Below, piece by piece: positions 42,163 through 54,701 of a stretch of 64,000 nucleotides of DNA. The notes below the pieces were generated by a model. The model saw only the letters and a list, made by a program, of their open reading frames with translations, searched no databases and had not been told where the DNA came from. The first letter of the stretch is position 1. Each line of letters opens with the position of its first letter. The DNA comes from Rhodospirillales bacterium. Lineage in GTDB: Bacteria > Pseudomonadota > Alphaproteobacteria > Rhodospirillales > GLO-3. Made by a program: the position numbers and the translations under genes. The DNA is taken from assembly GCA_003354135.1 (NCBI GenBank), contig PIVK01000010.1, positions 1 through 64,000 of the forward strand, read 5' to 3'.

Positions 42163-43109
42163 GCCGCCGTCGTCCGGCCCCGCCCCTGCCCCGCCATGTC
42201 GACGCCTTCCTGGAGATGATGTCGGGCGAGCGGGGCGCCGCAGCCAATACGGTGGAGTCCTACCGCCGTGATCTGGAGAAATTCTCCGCTTTTTTGGCCC
42301 GGCGCTCCAAGGCGCCCGAGGGCGCGGATCCGCGTCTCATCCGCAAGTATCTGGCCAGTCTGGTGGATGCCGGAATGGCGTCGCGCACCACGGCCCGCCA
42401 TCTCTCGGTGCTCCGGCAGTTCTTCAAGTTCTTATTCTCCGAACGGGTGCGCGACGATGATCCGTGCTCGCAGATCGACAGCCCACGTCAGGGACGCCCG
42501 CTGCCCAAGTTCCTGAACGAGGAGGAGGTGGGACGGTTGCTGGACGCGGCGCGGCTGCGCGACGGTGCGGAAGGCCTGCGTCTGGTGGCGCTCTTGGAGG
42601 TCCTCTATGCGGCCGGGCTCCGGGTGTCGGAACTGGTGGGGCTTCCGGTCTCGGCCCTCAGCCGGGACGGCAGCATACTGATCGTGCGCGGCAAGGGCGA
42701 CAAGGAACGGATGGTGCCCTTGTCCGAGCCCGCCACCGAAGCGCTGGCGGTCTATCTCGATGTGCGGGAACATTTCCTGTCCAAGCGAGGCGGGCGGGTT
42801 GCGCCCTCCGCCTTTTTATTTCCCTCGCGCGGCAAGGACGGCCACCTGACCAGGGCCCGATTCGGTCAGCTATTGAAAGAGGTCGCGGTGGACGCCGGGA
42901 TCGATCCCGGCAAGGTTTCGCCCCACGTTCTGCGTCATTCCTTCGCAAGCCACCTGCTGGCCCACGGCGCCGACCTGCGCTCGCTCCAACAGATGCTGGG
43001 GCATGCCGACATCTCGACCACGCAGATCTACACCCATGTCTTGGACGAGCGCCTGAAGCAGTTGGTCAATCAGGCCCACCCGTTGGCGCGCGTGGGAGGA
43101 CGGGGATGA
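42159..43109 (+). CDS. xerD: Tyrosine recombinase XerD
   Basis: A 316-residue tyrosine recombinase. The N-terminal SAM-like core-binding domain (AFLEMMSGERGAAANTVESY, RTTARHLSVLRQFFKFLFSE) is followed by the catalytic domain with Arg in YAAGLRVSELVGLP (~153), His/Arg in SPHVLRHSFASHLL (~250-263) and the nucleophile Tyr in DISTTQIYTHV (~291). With XerC it resolves chromosome dimers at dif. It sits in a chromosomal context (before accA), not in an integrated element. The start overlaps the previous stop. Confidence 0.93.
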   Translation: MSRRRPAPPLPRHVDAFLEMMSGERGAAANTVESYRRDLEKFSAFLARRSKAPEGADPRLIRKYLASLVDAGMASRTTARHLSVLRQFFKFLFSERVRDDDPCSQIDSPRQGRPLPKFLNEEEVGRLLDAARLRDGAEGLRLVALLEVLYAAGLRVSELVGLPVSALSRDGSILIVRGKGDKERMVPLSEPATEALAVYLDVREHFLSKRGGRVAPSAFLFPSRGKDGHLTRARFGQLLKEVAVDAGIDPGKVSPHVLRHSFASHLLAHGADLRSLQQMLGHADISTTQIYTHVLDERLKQLVNQAHPLARVGGRG

Positions 43110-43259
43110 CGGTAAACCCGCCTGGAGGGAGGGGAATTAGGTCTCTGATTAGCCGTAACGGTATCGGTTGCGATAGGGGGAGCATTACGTTCTCCCGTGC
43201 TTTCGGCGCCGCGTTTTTTGCCGTCGCGTTCTGCGGGTTCCTGTGATAGAGAACCGGCC

Positions 43260-44216
43260 ATGCATAACTATCTCGACTTCGAAAAACCCGTTGCCGAACT
43301 CGAAGGCAAGATCGAGGAACTCCGGCACCTGACCGACTCGGACGAGGTCAACATCGCCGAGGAAGTGGGCAAGCTGCAGGGCAAGGCCGACAAGCTGCTG
43401 CGCCAGACCTACGCCAAGCTGACCGCCTGGCAGAAGACCCAGGTGGCGCGCCACCCCGACCGCCCCCATATGCTGGACTACATCCGTGGCTTGATCGACG
43501 AGTTCACGCCACTGGCCGGCGACCGCCTGTTCGCCGAGGACGCGGCGATGGTGGGTGGCCTGGGACGATTCCGAGGGACGTCGGTCGTTGTCATCGGCCA
43601 CGAGAAGGGGGTCGATACCGAGGGGCGCGTGCGCCACAACTTCGGCATGGCGCGGCCCGAGGGCTACCGCAAGGCGCAACGGCTGATGGATCTGGCCAAC
43701 CGGTTCAAGCTGCCGGTCGTTACCCTGGTCGATACGCCGGGCGCCTATCCCGGCGTCGATGCCGAGGCCCGGGGGCAGGCCGAGGCCATTGCGCGGTCCA
43801 TCGAAGTCTGTCTGGGACTCAGGGTGCCTCTGGTCAGCGTCGTCATCGGCGAGGGAGGGTCGGGCGGGGCCATCGCGCTTGCTGCCGCCAACACGGTGAT
43901 GATGCTGGAGCATTCCATCTATTCCGTCATCTCCCCCGAGGGCTGCGCCTCGATCCTGTGGCGCGACGGCGAGCAGGCCAAGGAGGCGGCGGAGGCGTTG
44001 CACCTCACCTCGGGCGACCTGCTGGAACTCGGCGTGATCGACGGAATCATCTCCGAGCCCGTGGGCGGCGCGCACCGGGACTGCCAGGCCACCGTGGAGG
44101 CCGTGGGCGACGCCATCGCCAAGGCCCTAGCCGACCTGACGCCGCTCGATGGCGGCCGGCTCAAAGCGCTTCGGCGGGAGAAGTTCCTCGAAGTGGGCAA
44201 GAAGGGCCTCGGCTAA
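43260..44216 (+). CDS. accA: Acetyl-CoA carboxylase carboxyltransferase subunit alpha
   Basis: A 318-residue crotonase-fold subunit starting [20 protein letters not shown]. It contains [18 protein letters not shown] (~100-117), [40 protein letters not shown] (~160-179) and [20 protein letters not shown]. With AccD it transfers carboxyl from biotin to acetyl-CoA. The ATG at 43260 gives the family start; an upstream ATG (43197) adds 21 unrelated residues. The xerD-accA order is common in Rhodospirillales. Confidence 0.96.
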   Translation: MHNYLDFEKPVAELEGKIEELRHLTDSDEVNIAEEVGKLQGKADKLLRQTYAKLTAWQKTQVARHPDRPHMLDYIRGLIDEFTPLAGDRLFAEDAAMVGGLGRFRGTSVVVIGHEKGVDTEGRVRHNFGMARPEGYRKAQRLMDLANRFKLPVVTLVDTPGAYPGVDAEARGQAEAIARSIEVCLGLRVPLVSVVIGEGGSGGAIALAAANTVMMLEHSIYSVISPEGCASILWRDGEQAKEAAEALHLTSGDLLELGVIDGIISEPVGGAHRDCQATVEAVGDAIAKALADLTPLDGGRLKALRREKFLEVGKKGLG

Positions 44217-44227
44217 GCCACGAGCCC

Positions 44228-44953
44228 CTAACGGGCCGGTTTCGCGCTCTTGACTTTTTTGACCTCGCCGCTGCGTTTGAACGTCGACAGCTTGTCCGAA
44301 CCAATGACGTAGCAGCCGTTGCCAAGCCCGTGGGCCTGCGTGGTGACGATCAACACGGTTTGACCGCGCTGGACTCTGAGATTGCTCGGGATCGTGCCGG
44401 TCACCTTCTGGCGAACCCCGGTCTCGGTCGGGTAGATGCTGTAGCCGCGCTTGGCGTCGATCTCGAAATAGGTTCCCTGGTTGGTGCAGATGACTTCGTA
44501 GTTGGCTTTCGGGCCGGACAGGTCCTGCATTTTCTCGATCGCTTTGACGTACTGCCGGCACCGTGCCAGGACATCGTCCCGGCCGGAATTCTTGGGTAGA
44601 CCCAGCACGGAGGTCAGGTTGCGGTAATGCCATCCCTTTGGCGTTTCGGTCTGGGATTCCGCTTCCTGGCAGAGCGGCAGGCCCTGGGCCTTGAATCTGA
44701 TCCGGTCGGTATTCGTGAGCAGATCCTTGAAACTGCTCCTGGCCGTTGTCTTGGCCTGGGTGGCCACCTCGCCCATTGCCTTCATGGTCTTCTTGTGGCT
44801 CTCGGGGAAGAGGGTCTCCCAGTAGATGTAGGCCCCGGACCCGATCACGCCGACTATGAAAACACCGAGGATGGTCAAGGCATGCCAGATCGGGGTCTTC
44901 TTCTTCTCCCCTTCTGGTTGATTCTTCGTCACGGCAGGCCTCCGGCTCTCCAT
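44228..44953 (-). CDS. Membrane-anchored hypothetical protein
   Basis: A 241-residue protein with a charged N-terminus, one transmembrane helix (ALTILGVFIVGVIGSGAYIY, ~26-45) and a ~190-residue external part. The latter has Cys residues in LPLCQEAES, LARCRQYVKAI, YEVICTNQG and GNGCYVIGS, and a basic C-terminus (FKRSGEVKKVKSAKPAR). The pattern of spaced cysteines suggests disulfides. No known domain recognised. The start could also be the GTG 8 codons later. It is convergent with accA and follows the RND pump in the same orientation. Confidence 0.6.
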   Translation of the reverse strand: MESRRPAVTKNQPEGEKKKTPIWHALTILGVFIVGVIGSGAYIYWETLFPESHKKTMKAMGEVATQAKTTARSSFKDLLTNTDRIRFKAQGLPLCQEAESQTETPKGWHYRNLTSVLGLPKNSGRDDVLARCRQYVKAIEKMQDLSGPKANYEVICTNQGTYFEIDAKRGYSIYPTETGVRQKVTGTIPSNLRVQRGQTVLIVTTQAHGLGNGCYVIGSDKLSTFKRSGEVKKVKSAKPAR

Positions 44954-45068
44954 GGTCGCGGGACGGCCCCGCAACGCGCCCAGGAACCGGCCCGGTGATT
45001 GCCGGTCAACTCCCGTCCCTGTAATGGCGATGATAGCGGAGCAGACCCGCTGGCGAAAGCCGGGACGT

Positions 45069-48000
45069 TTACCCCGGTGCCTTCCCAGCCCTCCGCCCGG
45101 ATAATCCCGCCTTCGGCGGGGGGGGCTCGGCGTCGGGCATGGGCTCGTCCATCTCGATCTTCTCGCCCAGTCCGAAGTCGTTGAGGATGGCATAGAGCAC
45201 CGGCACCACGAACAGCAGCAGCGCGGTGGCGGTGAACAGGCCGAAGGCGAGGCTGGTCACCAGGGGCGCCAGGACCTGGGCTTGGAGGCTGGTCTCCGTC
45301 AGCAGCGGCAGGAGTCCCGCCATGGTGGTGAGCGATGTCAGCAGGATGGCACGGAAGCGCTGCCGGGACGCGCCGCGCGTCGCGTCCCGGACGGTTTCAC
45401 CGGCCCGGCGGCGGGCCTTGATGAAGTGCACCAGCAGGATGGAATCATTGACCACCACGCCAGCGAGCGAGATCGTGCCGACCAGGCTCGGCATGGAGAT
45501 TTCGTAGCCCATCAGAAGGTGTCCGAAAACGACGCCTATGAGCGCCAGCGGGATCACCGTCATGACGATGATGGGCTCGATGTAACTGCGGAATTGGAAG
45601 CTCAAGATCAGGAACACGCCCAGGAGCCCGAGCAGGAAGTTGCGCCGGAGAGAGTCGCCGGTCTTTGATGTCTCCTTGGCCTGGCCCTGGAAGCTGACCG
45701 TGACCCCGGGGTGGCGTTTTTCGAGTTCGGGCAGGAAGCGCGCCGTCGTGTGGAAGCCGATGGCGGCGGCGTTGGCGACGCGGGAGTCCACTTGGCCCTG
45801 GATGGTCACCGTGCGCTGGCCATCGACCCGCTTGATTCGGGCAAAGCCGCGGCCGGGCTCCACCGTCGCCACGGCGCCCAGAGGCACTTGATTGCCGTCG
45901 GCGAGGGTCACGGTGAAGTAGTCGAGGTCGGCCAGGCTGTTGCGGTCGGCTTCGGTCAGGCGGATCTCGATCTCGTAGGCTTCGGGACCAGCCTGGATCT
46001 CGTCGGCCTTACGGCCTTGGAAGGCGGAGCTCAGTTGCGCCGCCACCGAGGCCGCGTCCAGGCCAAGGACCTTGGCGCCTTCACGGATCTTGACCCGCAT
46101 TTCCGGTTTTCCGGGGCGCAGGTCGTCGGACAGGTCCTGCACGCCGGCGTAGCCTTCGAGCCAGCTGCGCAGTTCAAGAGCCGCCTGCTTGAGGTCGTCG
46201 AGGTCAGGCCCCTTAAGGCGCATGTCGATGGGCAGTCCGGCGGGACCAATGACCCGTTCGGCGAACTTGATGTTGATGACGTCGGGGATTCCTTGACTGA
46301 GTTCGCGCCAGCGGTTGAGCACCTCGTCTATGGGGGCGCTGCGGTTTTCGGACGGTAGGAGGTCGACGCCGATGGTGGCGACGTGAGGTCCGGTCTCGAA
46401 GGCGTCCAGGTTAACGCTGTATTGGACGCCGATGTTACGGATCAGGTCCTGCTCGCCGGTCTGGCGGGGGCGGAATTCCTCTTGAACCTGGTCCAGGGCG
46501 TCCAGAGTCTGTTGCACCACGGCCTCGGTGCGGGCAAGCGGTGTGCCCTGGGGCAGCAGGATACGGGCCTCCACGACGTCGCCCTCCATGTCGGGAAAGG
46601 CGCGGAACTTCAGGACTCCCCCGGCCACCATAGAAACCGAGACCAGAAGAGCCGAGATCACCAGTCCCAGCGTCAGATAGCGCCATTCGACGGCCAGATC
46701 CACGAGGCGCCCGACGATGCGTTCACGCATCCATTCGATTACCGCCTCGAAACGGATTCGGAGCGGGGACGGGGGCTTTTCGCCCTTGATCAGCGAGCGG
46801 CTGAGGTGGTGGGGCAGGATGAGAAAGGCTTCGATCAGGCTGACGGAAAGAACCATGATCAGGATTACCGGCATGACCTTCAGGATCGCGCCAATATGTC
46901 CGGTCATAAAGGCCAGGCCGCCAAATACGCAGACAGTAGTGAGGAACGATGACACCACACCGGGAAGCACCTGCTTGGTCCCATCGACCGCGGCGTCGAT
47001 GGGATCCTTGCCGTCGCGCCGGTGGGTGGCAATGCTCTCGGAAATGACGATGGCGTCGTCCATCAGCAAACCGACGCCGATGAGCAACCCCACTATCGAA
47101 ATCATGTCGAACGAGTAGTCGAACGCCGCCATCATGGCGATGGCGCCAAGGAACGATACTGGCAGACCCATGGCGATCCAGAAGGAATACCTGAGAGAGA
47201 AGAAGGCCCACATGGTGAGGAACACCAGCACCAGTCCCTGTGCGCCGTTGCGCAAGAGCATGTTGATGCGGTCGCGGACGATTGAAGACACGTCCTGGGT
47301 GACGGCGAAGGTCATGGTGGGCGGCGCCATCGCGCGCTCGCGCTCGATGGCCGTTTTCAGCGCGTCGACCACGAAGAGCGTGTCGTCGCCACGCCCCTTG
47401 TTGACCCTGAGATAGGCGGACCGCTTGCCGTTGAAGATGGACTTCTCTTCGTCGAGTTCGAAGCGATCGGTGATAACGGCGATATTACCCAGACGCACCT
47501 CGGCTCCGCTCTTAGCCGCCACCACCACCAAGTCCTCGAACTCAGAGGGGCGACGGCGCTTGTCGGTGAAGCGGATAAGGACGGTGCCGTCGGCCGATTC
47601 CACCGAACCGATGGGCTGGTCAACGCTCTGGTTCTCTACCGTATGCGCCAGGTCGTCCACGCTAAGCCCGTATTGGCGCAGCGTTGCATCCGGAACCTCA
47701 ATCCGAATCTGGTGGTCGGAGAAACCCTCGACCCGGATGGTGGCGACGCCGGAAATGAGCAGCAGCCGGTCCTTAACCTCCTCGGCATAGGCCTTGAGAT
47801 CCGAAGGGTTCTCGGGACCCGTGATGGCCACCGCAGCGACGAAGTCGGTGCGTTCCAACTGGTGGGTGGTGGGGCGCTTCACGTCTTCGGGAAAGGCGTC
47901 GATGGCATCCACTTCCGACTTGATGTCGTCGAGGAATCGACTCATGTCGGCGCCCTCGCGCATCTCGAGAGTTGCGATGGCCAAGCCTTCGCGGGCCTCG

Positions 48001-48239
48001 CAGACCTTTTCCACTAGGTTGTCGATGCCATCGACCGCGTCCTCGATGCGCTGGCACAGCGCTTCCTCCACCACTTCGGTTGAAGCGCCGGGGTAGACGG
48101 CACGGACTTCGACCTTCTCGGCCGGGATGTCAGGGAAGGTCTCGCGCTTGACCAAAGGTGCGGCGAACAGGCCCACAGCCATCAGCCCGATCATCAGCAG
48201 ATTGGCCGCTGTCGGGTGGGTGGCGAAGAAGCGGATCAC
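45069..48239 (-). CDS. RND efflux pump permease (AcrB/HAE1-like)
   Basis: A 1056-residue resistance-nodulation-division permease with twelve helices in two halves. Marks include the porter-domain start FPDIPAEKVEVRAVYPGAST (~35-54), the proton-relay Asp pair in TM4 (LIGVGLLMDDAIVISES, ~389-405) and IPLALIGVVFGHLLMGYEIS in the second half. It pumps substrates from the periplasm or inner membrane outward using the proton gradient. The class (drug, lipid or metal) cannot be told; the missing Glu-rich TM metal motifs argue against CusA. It overlaps the adaptor gene upstream by 4 bp. No outer-membrane factor is adjacent. Confidence 0.92.
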   Translation of the reverse strand: MIRFFATHPTAANLLMIGLMAVGLFAAPLVKRETFPDIPAEKVEVRAVYPGASTEVVEEALCQRIEDAVDGIDNLVEKVCEAREGLAIATLEMREGADMSRFLDDIKSEVDAIDAFPEDVKRPTTHQLERTDFVAAVAITGPENPSDLKAYAEEVKDRLLLISGVATIRVEGFSDHQIRIEVPDATLRQYGLSVDDLAHTVENQSVDQPIGSVESADGTVLIRFTDKRRRPSEFEDLVVVAAKSGAEVRLGNIAVITDRFELDEEKSIFNGKRSAYLRVNKGRGDDTLFVVDALKTAIERERAMAPPTMTFAVTQDVSSIVRDRINMLLRNGAQGLVLVFLTMWAFFSLRYSFWIAMGLPVSFLGAIAMMAAFDYSFDMISIVGLLIGVGLLMDDAIVISESIATHRRDGKDPIDAAVDGTKQVLPGVVSSFLTTVCVFGGLAFMTGHIGAILKVMPVILIMVLSVSLIEAFLILPHHLSRSLIKGEKPPSPLRIRFEAVIEWMRERIVGRLVDLAVEWRYLTLGLVISALLVSVSMVAGGVLKFRAFPDMEGDVVEARILLPQGTPLARTEAVVQQTLDALDQVQEEFRPRQTGEQDLIRNIGVQYSVNLDAFETGPHVATIGVDLLPSENRSAPIDEVLNRWRELSQGIPDVINIKFAERVIGPAGLPIDMRLKGPDLDDLKQAALELRSWLEGYAGVQDLSDDLRPGKPEMRVKIREGAKVLGLDAASVAAQLSSAFQGRKADEIQAGPEAYEIEIRLTEADRNSLADLDYFTVTLADGNQVPLGAVATVEPGRGFARIKRVDGQRTVTIQGQVDSRVANAAAIGFHTTARFLPELEKRHPGVTVSFQGQAKETSKTGDSLRRNFLLGLLGVFLILSFQFRSYIEPIIVMTVIPLALIGVVFGHLLMGYEISMPSLVGTISLAGVVVNDSILLVHFIKARRRAGETVRDATRGASRQRFRAILLTSLTTMAGLLPLLTETSLQAQVLAPLVTSLAFGLFTATALLLFVVPVLYAILNDFGLGEKIEMDEPMPDAEPPPPKAGLSGRRAGKAPG

Positions 48240-49588
48240 CGGACGCTTCCTTCGCCTGCTGCATCGCGCTTGAGGCGTGCCGTGGCCTCTGCGTCCGGGG
48301 CCGGGATGAGCTTCATGCCTTCGACAGCCGGGATAAGATCGGTGACCACCAAGCGCTCGCCGGGTTCCAGTCCTGACTTCAGGACCACGAAGTCGCCCTG
48401 GCGGAACAGGATTTCGACAGGCCGTTTCTTCAGACGATCCTCCTCGGCGACGACGTAAACCTGACGCCCGTGCAGGGCGGCGCGGGGAACGACCACGAGG
48501 CCGTCGCGGGCTCTGCCCCGGAGTTCGACTTCAACGAACATGTTCTTGATGAGAGGCGGGCGGTAGCCGGGACGGACCTGGGCGTAGGGGGCGTCGACGG
48601 CGACGATGACGCCGACGGTACGGGTCTGAGGGTCGATTGTGTCGCTGATGCGGGCCAGGCGCGCCGGCCACTCGAAGACCATCTCGCCGGCCCGAAGCCG
48701 TACCACCGGTTCCAGGCCCAAGAGCTGCGGCAACTGGTCCATGAGGTGCGAGGTCTCGGGCATCGGACCGTCGTGGCGGGCCATAATGGCCATCATGCGA
48801 TCGATGGGAAGCTGGGCCGAGACCTCGGAGACGTCGATGGAATCGATGACGGCCAGGGTCTGCCCGCCACCGGCGAACTGGCCTTTCTCGGCATTGACCT
48901 CGGCGATACGGCAGTCGAAGGGGGCACGGATCACGGTGTTCTTGAGGTCGAGGCGGGCGTTCTCCAACTTGGCCCGGTTCAGTGCCAGTTCAGCCTCCAG
49001 GGTCTGGCGCTCGGCTGGGATCAGATTGAGCGTGTTGCGCTGGAGTTGCACGCTCACCTCCTGGGCAATGACGTTGCGCTCCTTCTTGTCCACGGCGGCC
49101 TGGGCGACAGCCTTCTTTCGCTTTAACTGGTTCTGGCGCTCCAGATCCTTGCGGCTAAGGATCAAGCTGCGTTCTTCGAAGGTGAGCGACGCACGGGTGT
49201 TGGCCTCCTTGACCGACAGCTCGGCCAGCTTGGCTTCAGAGGCCGCGATTTCGGCCTCGATTTGGGTGACGATCAATTCATAGGGGACGGGATCGATGCG
49301 AAACAGGACTTCGTCGTCCGGCAGGATGGCGCCCTTCTTGAGCTGAGGATGGGTCTCGACGATCTCGCCACCCACTTCCGAGACCGCGTTCCACACAGTG
49401 CCGGGTTGGACATTACCGTAGGCGATGGCCCTGGGGAGCACGCGCAAGGGCTCGATGGTGATGACGCGCGCCACGGTGACTTTCTCTTTTGTATCCACCT
49501 TCCGAGGAGGCGTCTTGGATTTGATTGCGATGACCAGAGCGGCGACGCCGATGAGCAGAGCGGGGATGATGAGAATCTTCTTGAACAT
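48236..49588 (-). CDS. RND efflux periplasmic adaptor (membrane fusion protein)
   Basis: A 450-residue membrane-fusion protein. It has an N-terminal membrane anchor (KILIIPALLIGVAALVIAIK), a first barrel/lipoyl half (GNVQPGTVWNAVSEVGGEIV, LKKGAILPDDEVLFRIDP), a long coiled-coil hairpin (~100-210, EAEIAASEAKLAELSVKEAN), the second lipoyl half (NTVIRAPFDCRIAEVNAEKG) and a C-terminal RPGY-containing domain. It links the permease to a TolC-type channel. It is first of the two-gene unit and overlaps the permease start. Confidence 0.92.
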   Translation of the reverse strand: MFKKILIIPALLIGVAALVIAIKSKTPPRKVDTKEKVTVARVITIEPLRVLPRAIAYGNVQPGTVWNAVSEVGGEIVETHPQLKKGAILPDDEVLFRIDPVPYELIVTQIEAEIAASEAKLAELSVKEANTRASLTFEERSLILSRKDLERQNQLKRKKAVAQAAVDKKERNVIAQEVSVQLQRNTLNLIPAERQTLEAELALNRAKLENARLDLKNTVIRAPFDCRIAEVNAEKGQFAGGGQTLAVIDSIDVSEVSAQLPIDRMMAIMARHDGPMPETSHLMDQLPQLLGLEPVVRLRAGEMVFEWPARLARISDTIDPQTRTVGVIVAVDAPYAQVRPGYRPPLIKNMFVEVELRGRARDGLVVVPRAALHGRQVYVVAEEDRLKKRPVEILFRQGDFVVLKSGLEPGERLVVTDLIPAVEGMKLIPAPDAEATARLKRDAAGEGSVR

Positions 49589-49590
49589 GT

Positions 49591-49665
49591 TCAGGTCTCC
49601 CCTTCAGGGGGCGTCACGGGTGGCAGCCCGAGGGGCGCGATGTCGAAAAATCCAAGCTGGCCCAT
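49591..49665 (-). CDS. Possible 24-residue leader peptide before the RND adaptor
   Basis: A short ORF, MGQLGFFDIAPLGLPPVTPP then EGET, preceded by a good Shine-Dalgarno (GGAGGA, about nine bases upstream) and ending 2 bp before the adaptor ATG. The spacing suggests that translation of this peptide is coupled to the pump genes. It could equally be chance, with the GGAGGA acting alone. Confidence 0.35.
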   Translation of the reverse strand: MGQLGFFDIAPLGLPPVTPPEGET

Positions 49666-49873
49666 ATCCCATTCCTCCGATCACGGCGTCATGTTAACGT
49701 GATTTTACCCGATCAATGCTGGAAAACGGTATTTTTAGAAATGCCCGCGCTCTAGCTTCACCGTTGGCATTGGTGTCGCCGTCCGCCCTCCCGAAGGGGA
49801 AGACATCGCGGCGCTCTGCCGCGGGCCAAGGAAAGCGGGCGCGACCGGGCGGTGATGTGGTGCCAATGAGGCG

Positions 49874-50815
49874 TCAATTTTCGGCCAGGCAGTCGATGAG
49901 ATTGCGGGCCAGGCTCCGCATGAGAACGAAGTAGAGGTCCGCTCCCGGGTCCAGGTCGGCGCCCAGCGGATCGAGCACGCCGACGTGGGCCGGCGTTCCC
50001 TGGGCCAGGACCTCGATCATCTTGGGTCGGAATTGAGGCTCGGCGAAGACGCATCGTGCGCCCATCTCCGTAACCGCCGTCCGAATTTGGGTCAGCCGCG
50101 CGGCGCCAACGCCGCCGTGTCCCGGGGTCGCGGTGATCGCGCCCAAGGCTCTCAGGGCGTATCGTTTCTCGAAGTATTGGTAGGCGTCGTGAAAAACGAC
50201 GTAGGCGCGGTTCCGCATAGGGGTCAGCAGGGAAGCCAATTCCTCGTCCAGCTTGCGGATGCGGTCGTTGAGTTCGTGTACATTGGCGGCGTAGGCCTCC
50301 GCATTGCCGGGATCGACTTCGGCGAGGGCCTTGGCGATGGTGTTTGCCATTGCGGCGGCATTGGCCGGATCAAGCCACAGATGGGGATCGATCGGCCCGC
50401 GGGGGTGATCATCGTTGCGGCCGTAACGCGACGCAGTGGCCGATTCCTGCCGTGCCCAGACGCCGCCTTTCCGGGCCGGCCAGGATATGATGCCCGGGGT
50501 CTCGGCAAGAGCCACGGTACGGGCCTGTTTCGCCAAGGCCTTGAGCGGGCGTGCGAGAAAGGTCTCCATCCCCGGTCCGATCCAGAACACCAGGCTCGCC
50601 CGACTGAGGGCATAGGCCCCCGACGGCCGGAGGGCGTACCCGTGCGGCGATCCGCCCCCCTTGAGCAGCAGTACGGGTTTGCTCACGCCCTTTGTGATGC
50701 TGGCGACTAGAGAATGCACCGGCTTGACCGATGCCACGACGACGGGCGTTTCCGCCTCGGCAGGGGCAGGTTCGAGCAGAAGAACTGCGATCAGGCAGGA
50801 TAAGAAACGGTGCAT
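49874..50815 (-). CDS. znuA: ZnuA-like metal ABC transporter binding protein
   Basis: A 313-residue cluster A-I metal-binding protein with a signal peptide (MHRFLSCLIAVLLLEPAPAE). Metal-ligand candidates are His in VKPVHSLVASI (~34), SPHGYALRPS (~59), DPHLWLDPANAAAMA (~143) and the late Asp/Glu region LDPLGADLDPGADLYF. The His/Asp-rich flexible loop of ZnuA is short here (GRNDDHPRGPID). It would deliver Zn2+ to ZnuBC. No znuB, znuC or zur is adjacent, so it is an orphan in this window. Confidence 0.85.
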   Translation of the reverse strand: MHRFLSCLIAVLLLEPAPAEAETPVVVASVKPVHSLVASITKGVSKPVLLLKGGGSPHGYALRPSGAYALSRASLVFWIGPGMETFLARPLKALAKQARTVALAETPGIISWPARKGGVWARQESATASRYGRNDDHPRGPIDPHLWLDPANAAAMANTIAKALAEVDPGNAEAYAANVHELNDRIRKLDEELASLLTPMRNRAYVVFHDAYQYFEKRYALRALGAITATPGHGGVGAARLTQIRTAVTEMGARCVFAEPQFRPKMIEVLAQGTPAHVGVLDPLGADLDPGADLYFVLMRSLARNLIDCLAEN

Positions 50816-50914
50816 AGCGGCGCTCTCTCGAAAGTCATCAACCGCACGTTATACTGTAACATTTTGCGGCCGAAGGCCACTCCGAGCCGATATCGACGCT
50901 CGGAAAGGAAAAGT

Positions 50915-53653
<2,739 letters not shown>

Positions 53654-53846
53654 GGAAAATCCTCGAGAAACAAGCGGGAGAACGGGCGGCAGGCATCCAG
53701 CCGCCGTATGCTTGGGGAAGAAATAAAGAGGTGCGCGGCGTCTGTCAATTGATGGGTTGGTCCGGCAACGCATGTACACGCCTCTTGTCCGGAGCAAGGC
53801 GATGCGATATCTCTCGACCTCCAGACCGATGAAGAGGATCAGACTC

Positions 53847-54692
53847 ATGACCAAATTTTTCGAATCCCTCCCGCCCCTCGCCTTGGCTGCGGTGTTGGCG
53901 CTGCCGACCCTGGATACCGCGACGGCCGACGACGGTGCGGGGCCGGTGGTCGCGCGAGTCGATACCTACGAAATTCACAAGGCCGATATTGACGAGGCGC
54001 GGACCCGCATACCGCAGCGCCTGAGCAGCGTCCCCGAGTCGGCAATCTACCCGCTGCTGGTCAACAGCCTGATTGATGGTCGGCTGGTGGCGGATGCGGC
54101 CCGCAAGGCCGGTCTTGAGAACGATGCCGAGGTGAAGCGGAAGCTAAGCCAGATCAAGGATCAGGTGCTGCAACGGGTCCAATACGCCCGGGTGTTGAAG
54201 GAGCGGCTTACGGACGAAATGATCCAGACGCGCTACCGCGAACTGGTTGAAGACCAGAAAGGACAGAAGGAAGTCCGCGCGCGTCACATTCTGGTTGAAA
54301 CCGAGGATCAGGCCACGGCAGTGATCGCCGAATTGGACAAGGGTGGGGACTTCGCCGAGTTGGCGCAGACCCGTTCAATCGGGCCTTCAGGGCCGCGTGG
54401 TGGAGACCTGGGGCACTTCAAGAAAGGCGATATGGTGCCGTCCTTCGCCGAAGCCGCCTTCGCGCTCGACGTCGGCGGTGTCACCAAAGCACCGGTTAAG
54501 ACCAAGTTCGGCTGGCATATCATCAAGGTTGAGGACAAGCGCGACGCGGCTCCGCCTACTTTCGAGGAGGTTGAGGGCAGCATCAGGGACTCAGTCGGGG
54601 AGAGCGTGATTACCAACTACCTGCACGAACTTCGGGGCAAGACCAAGATCGAGATCTTTAATTCCGACGGTTCGCCTATTGCCGAGAAATAG
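53847..54692 (+). CDS. Periplasmic parvulin-type peptidyl-prolyl isomerase
   Basis: A 281-residue protein with a signal peptide ([20 protein letters not shown], cut near TATA-D). A SurA-like helical N-terminal region follows ([20 protein letters not shown]). The parvulin domain is at ~145-250: [54 protein letters not shown]. It helps exported proteins fold. The start at 53847 has AGAGG about ten bases upstream; 53829 is also possible. argJ follows after 9 bp, so they are probably co-transcribed. Confidence 0.92.
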   Translation: MTKFFESLPPLALAAVLALPTLDTATADDGAGPVVARVDTYEIHKADIDEARTRIPQRLSSVPESAIYPLLVNSLIDGRLVADAARKAGLENDAEVKRKLSQIKDQVLQRVQYARVLKERLTDEMIQTRYRELVEDQKGQKEVRARHILVETEDQATAVIAELDKGGDFAELAQTRSIGPSGPRGGDLGHFKKGDMVPSFAEAAFALDVGGVTKAPVKTKFGWHIIKVEDKRDAAPPTFEEVEGSIRDSVGESVITNYLHELRGKTKIEIFNSDGSPIAEK

Positions 54693-54701
54693 GGGGCGGC
54701 C

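Noticed and set aside
42159-43109. Treating xerD as an integrase marking a genomic island
   Set aside because: It lies in a chromosomal context between a conserved unknown and accA, has XerD-type motifs and no att-like repeats around it.
53654-53854. Longer SecA start
   Set aside because: Adds 67 residues unlike SecA; the conserved N-terminus [11 protein letters not shown] starts at 53653.
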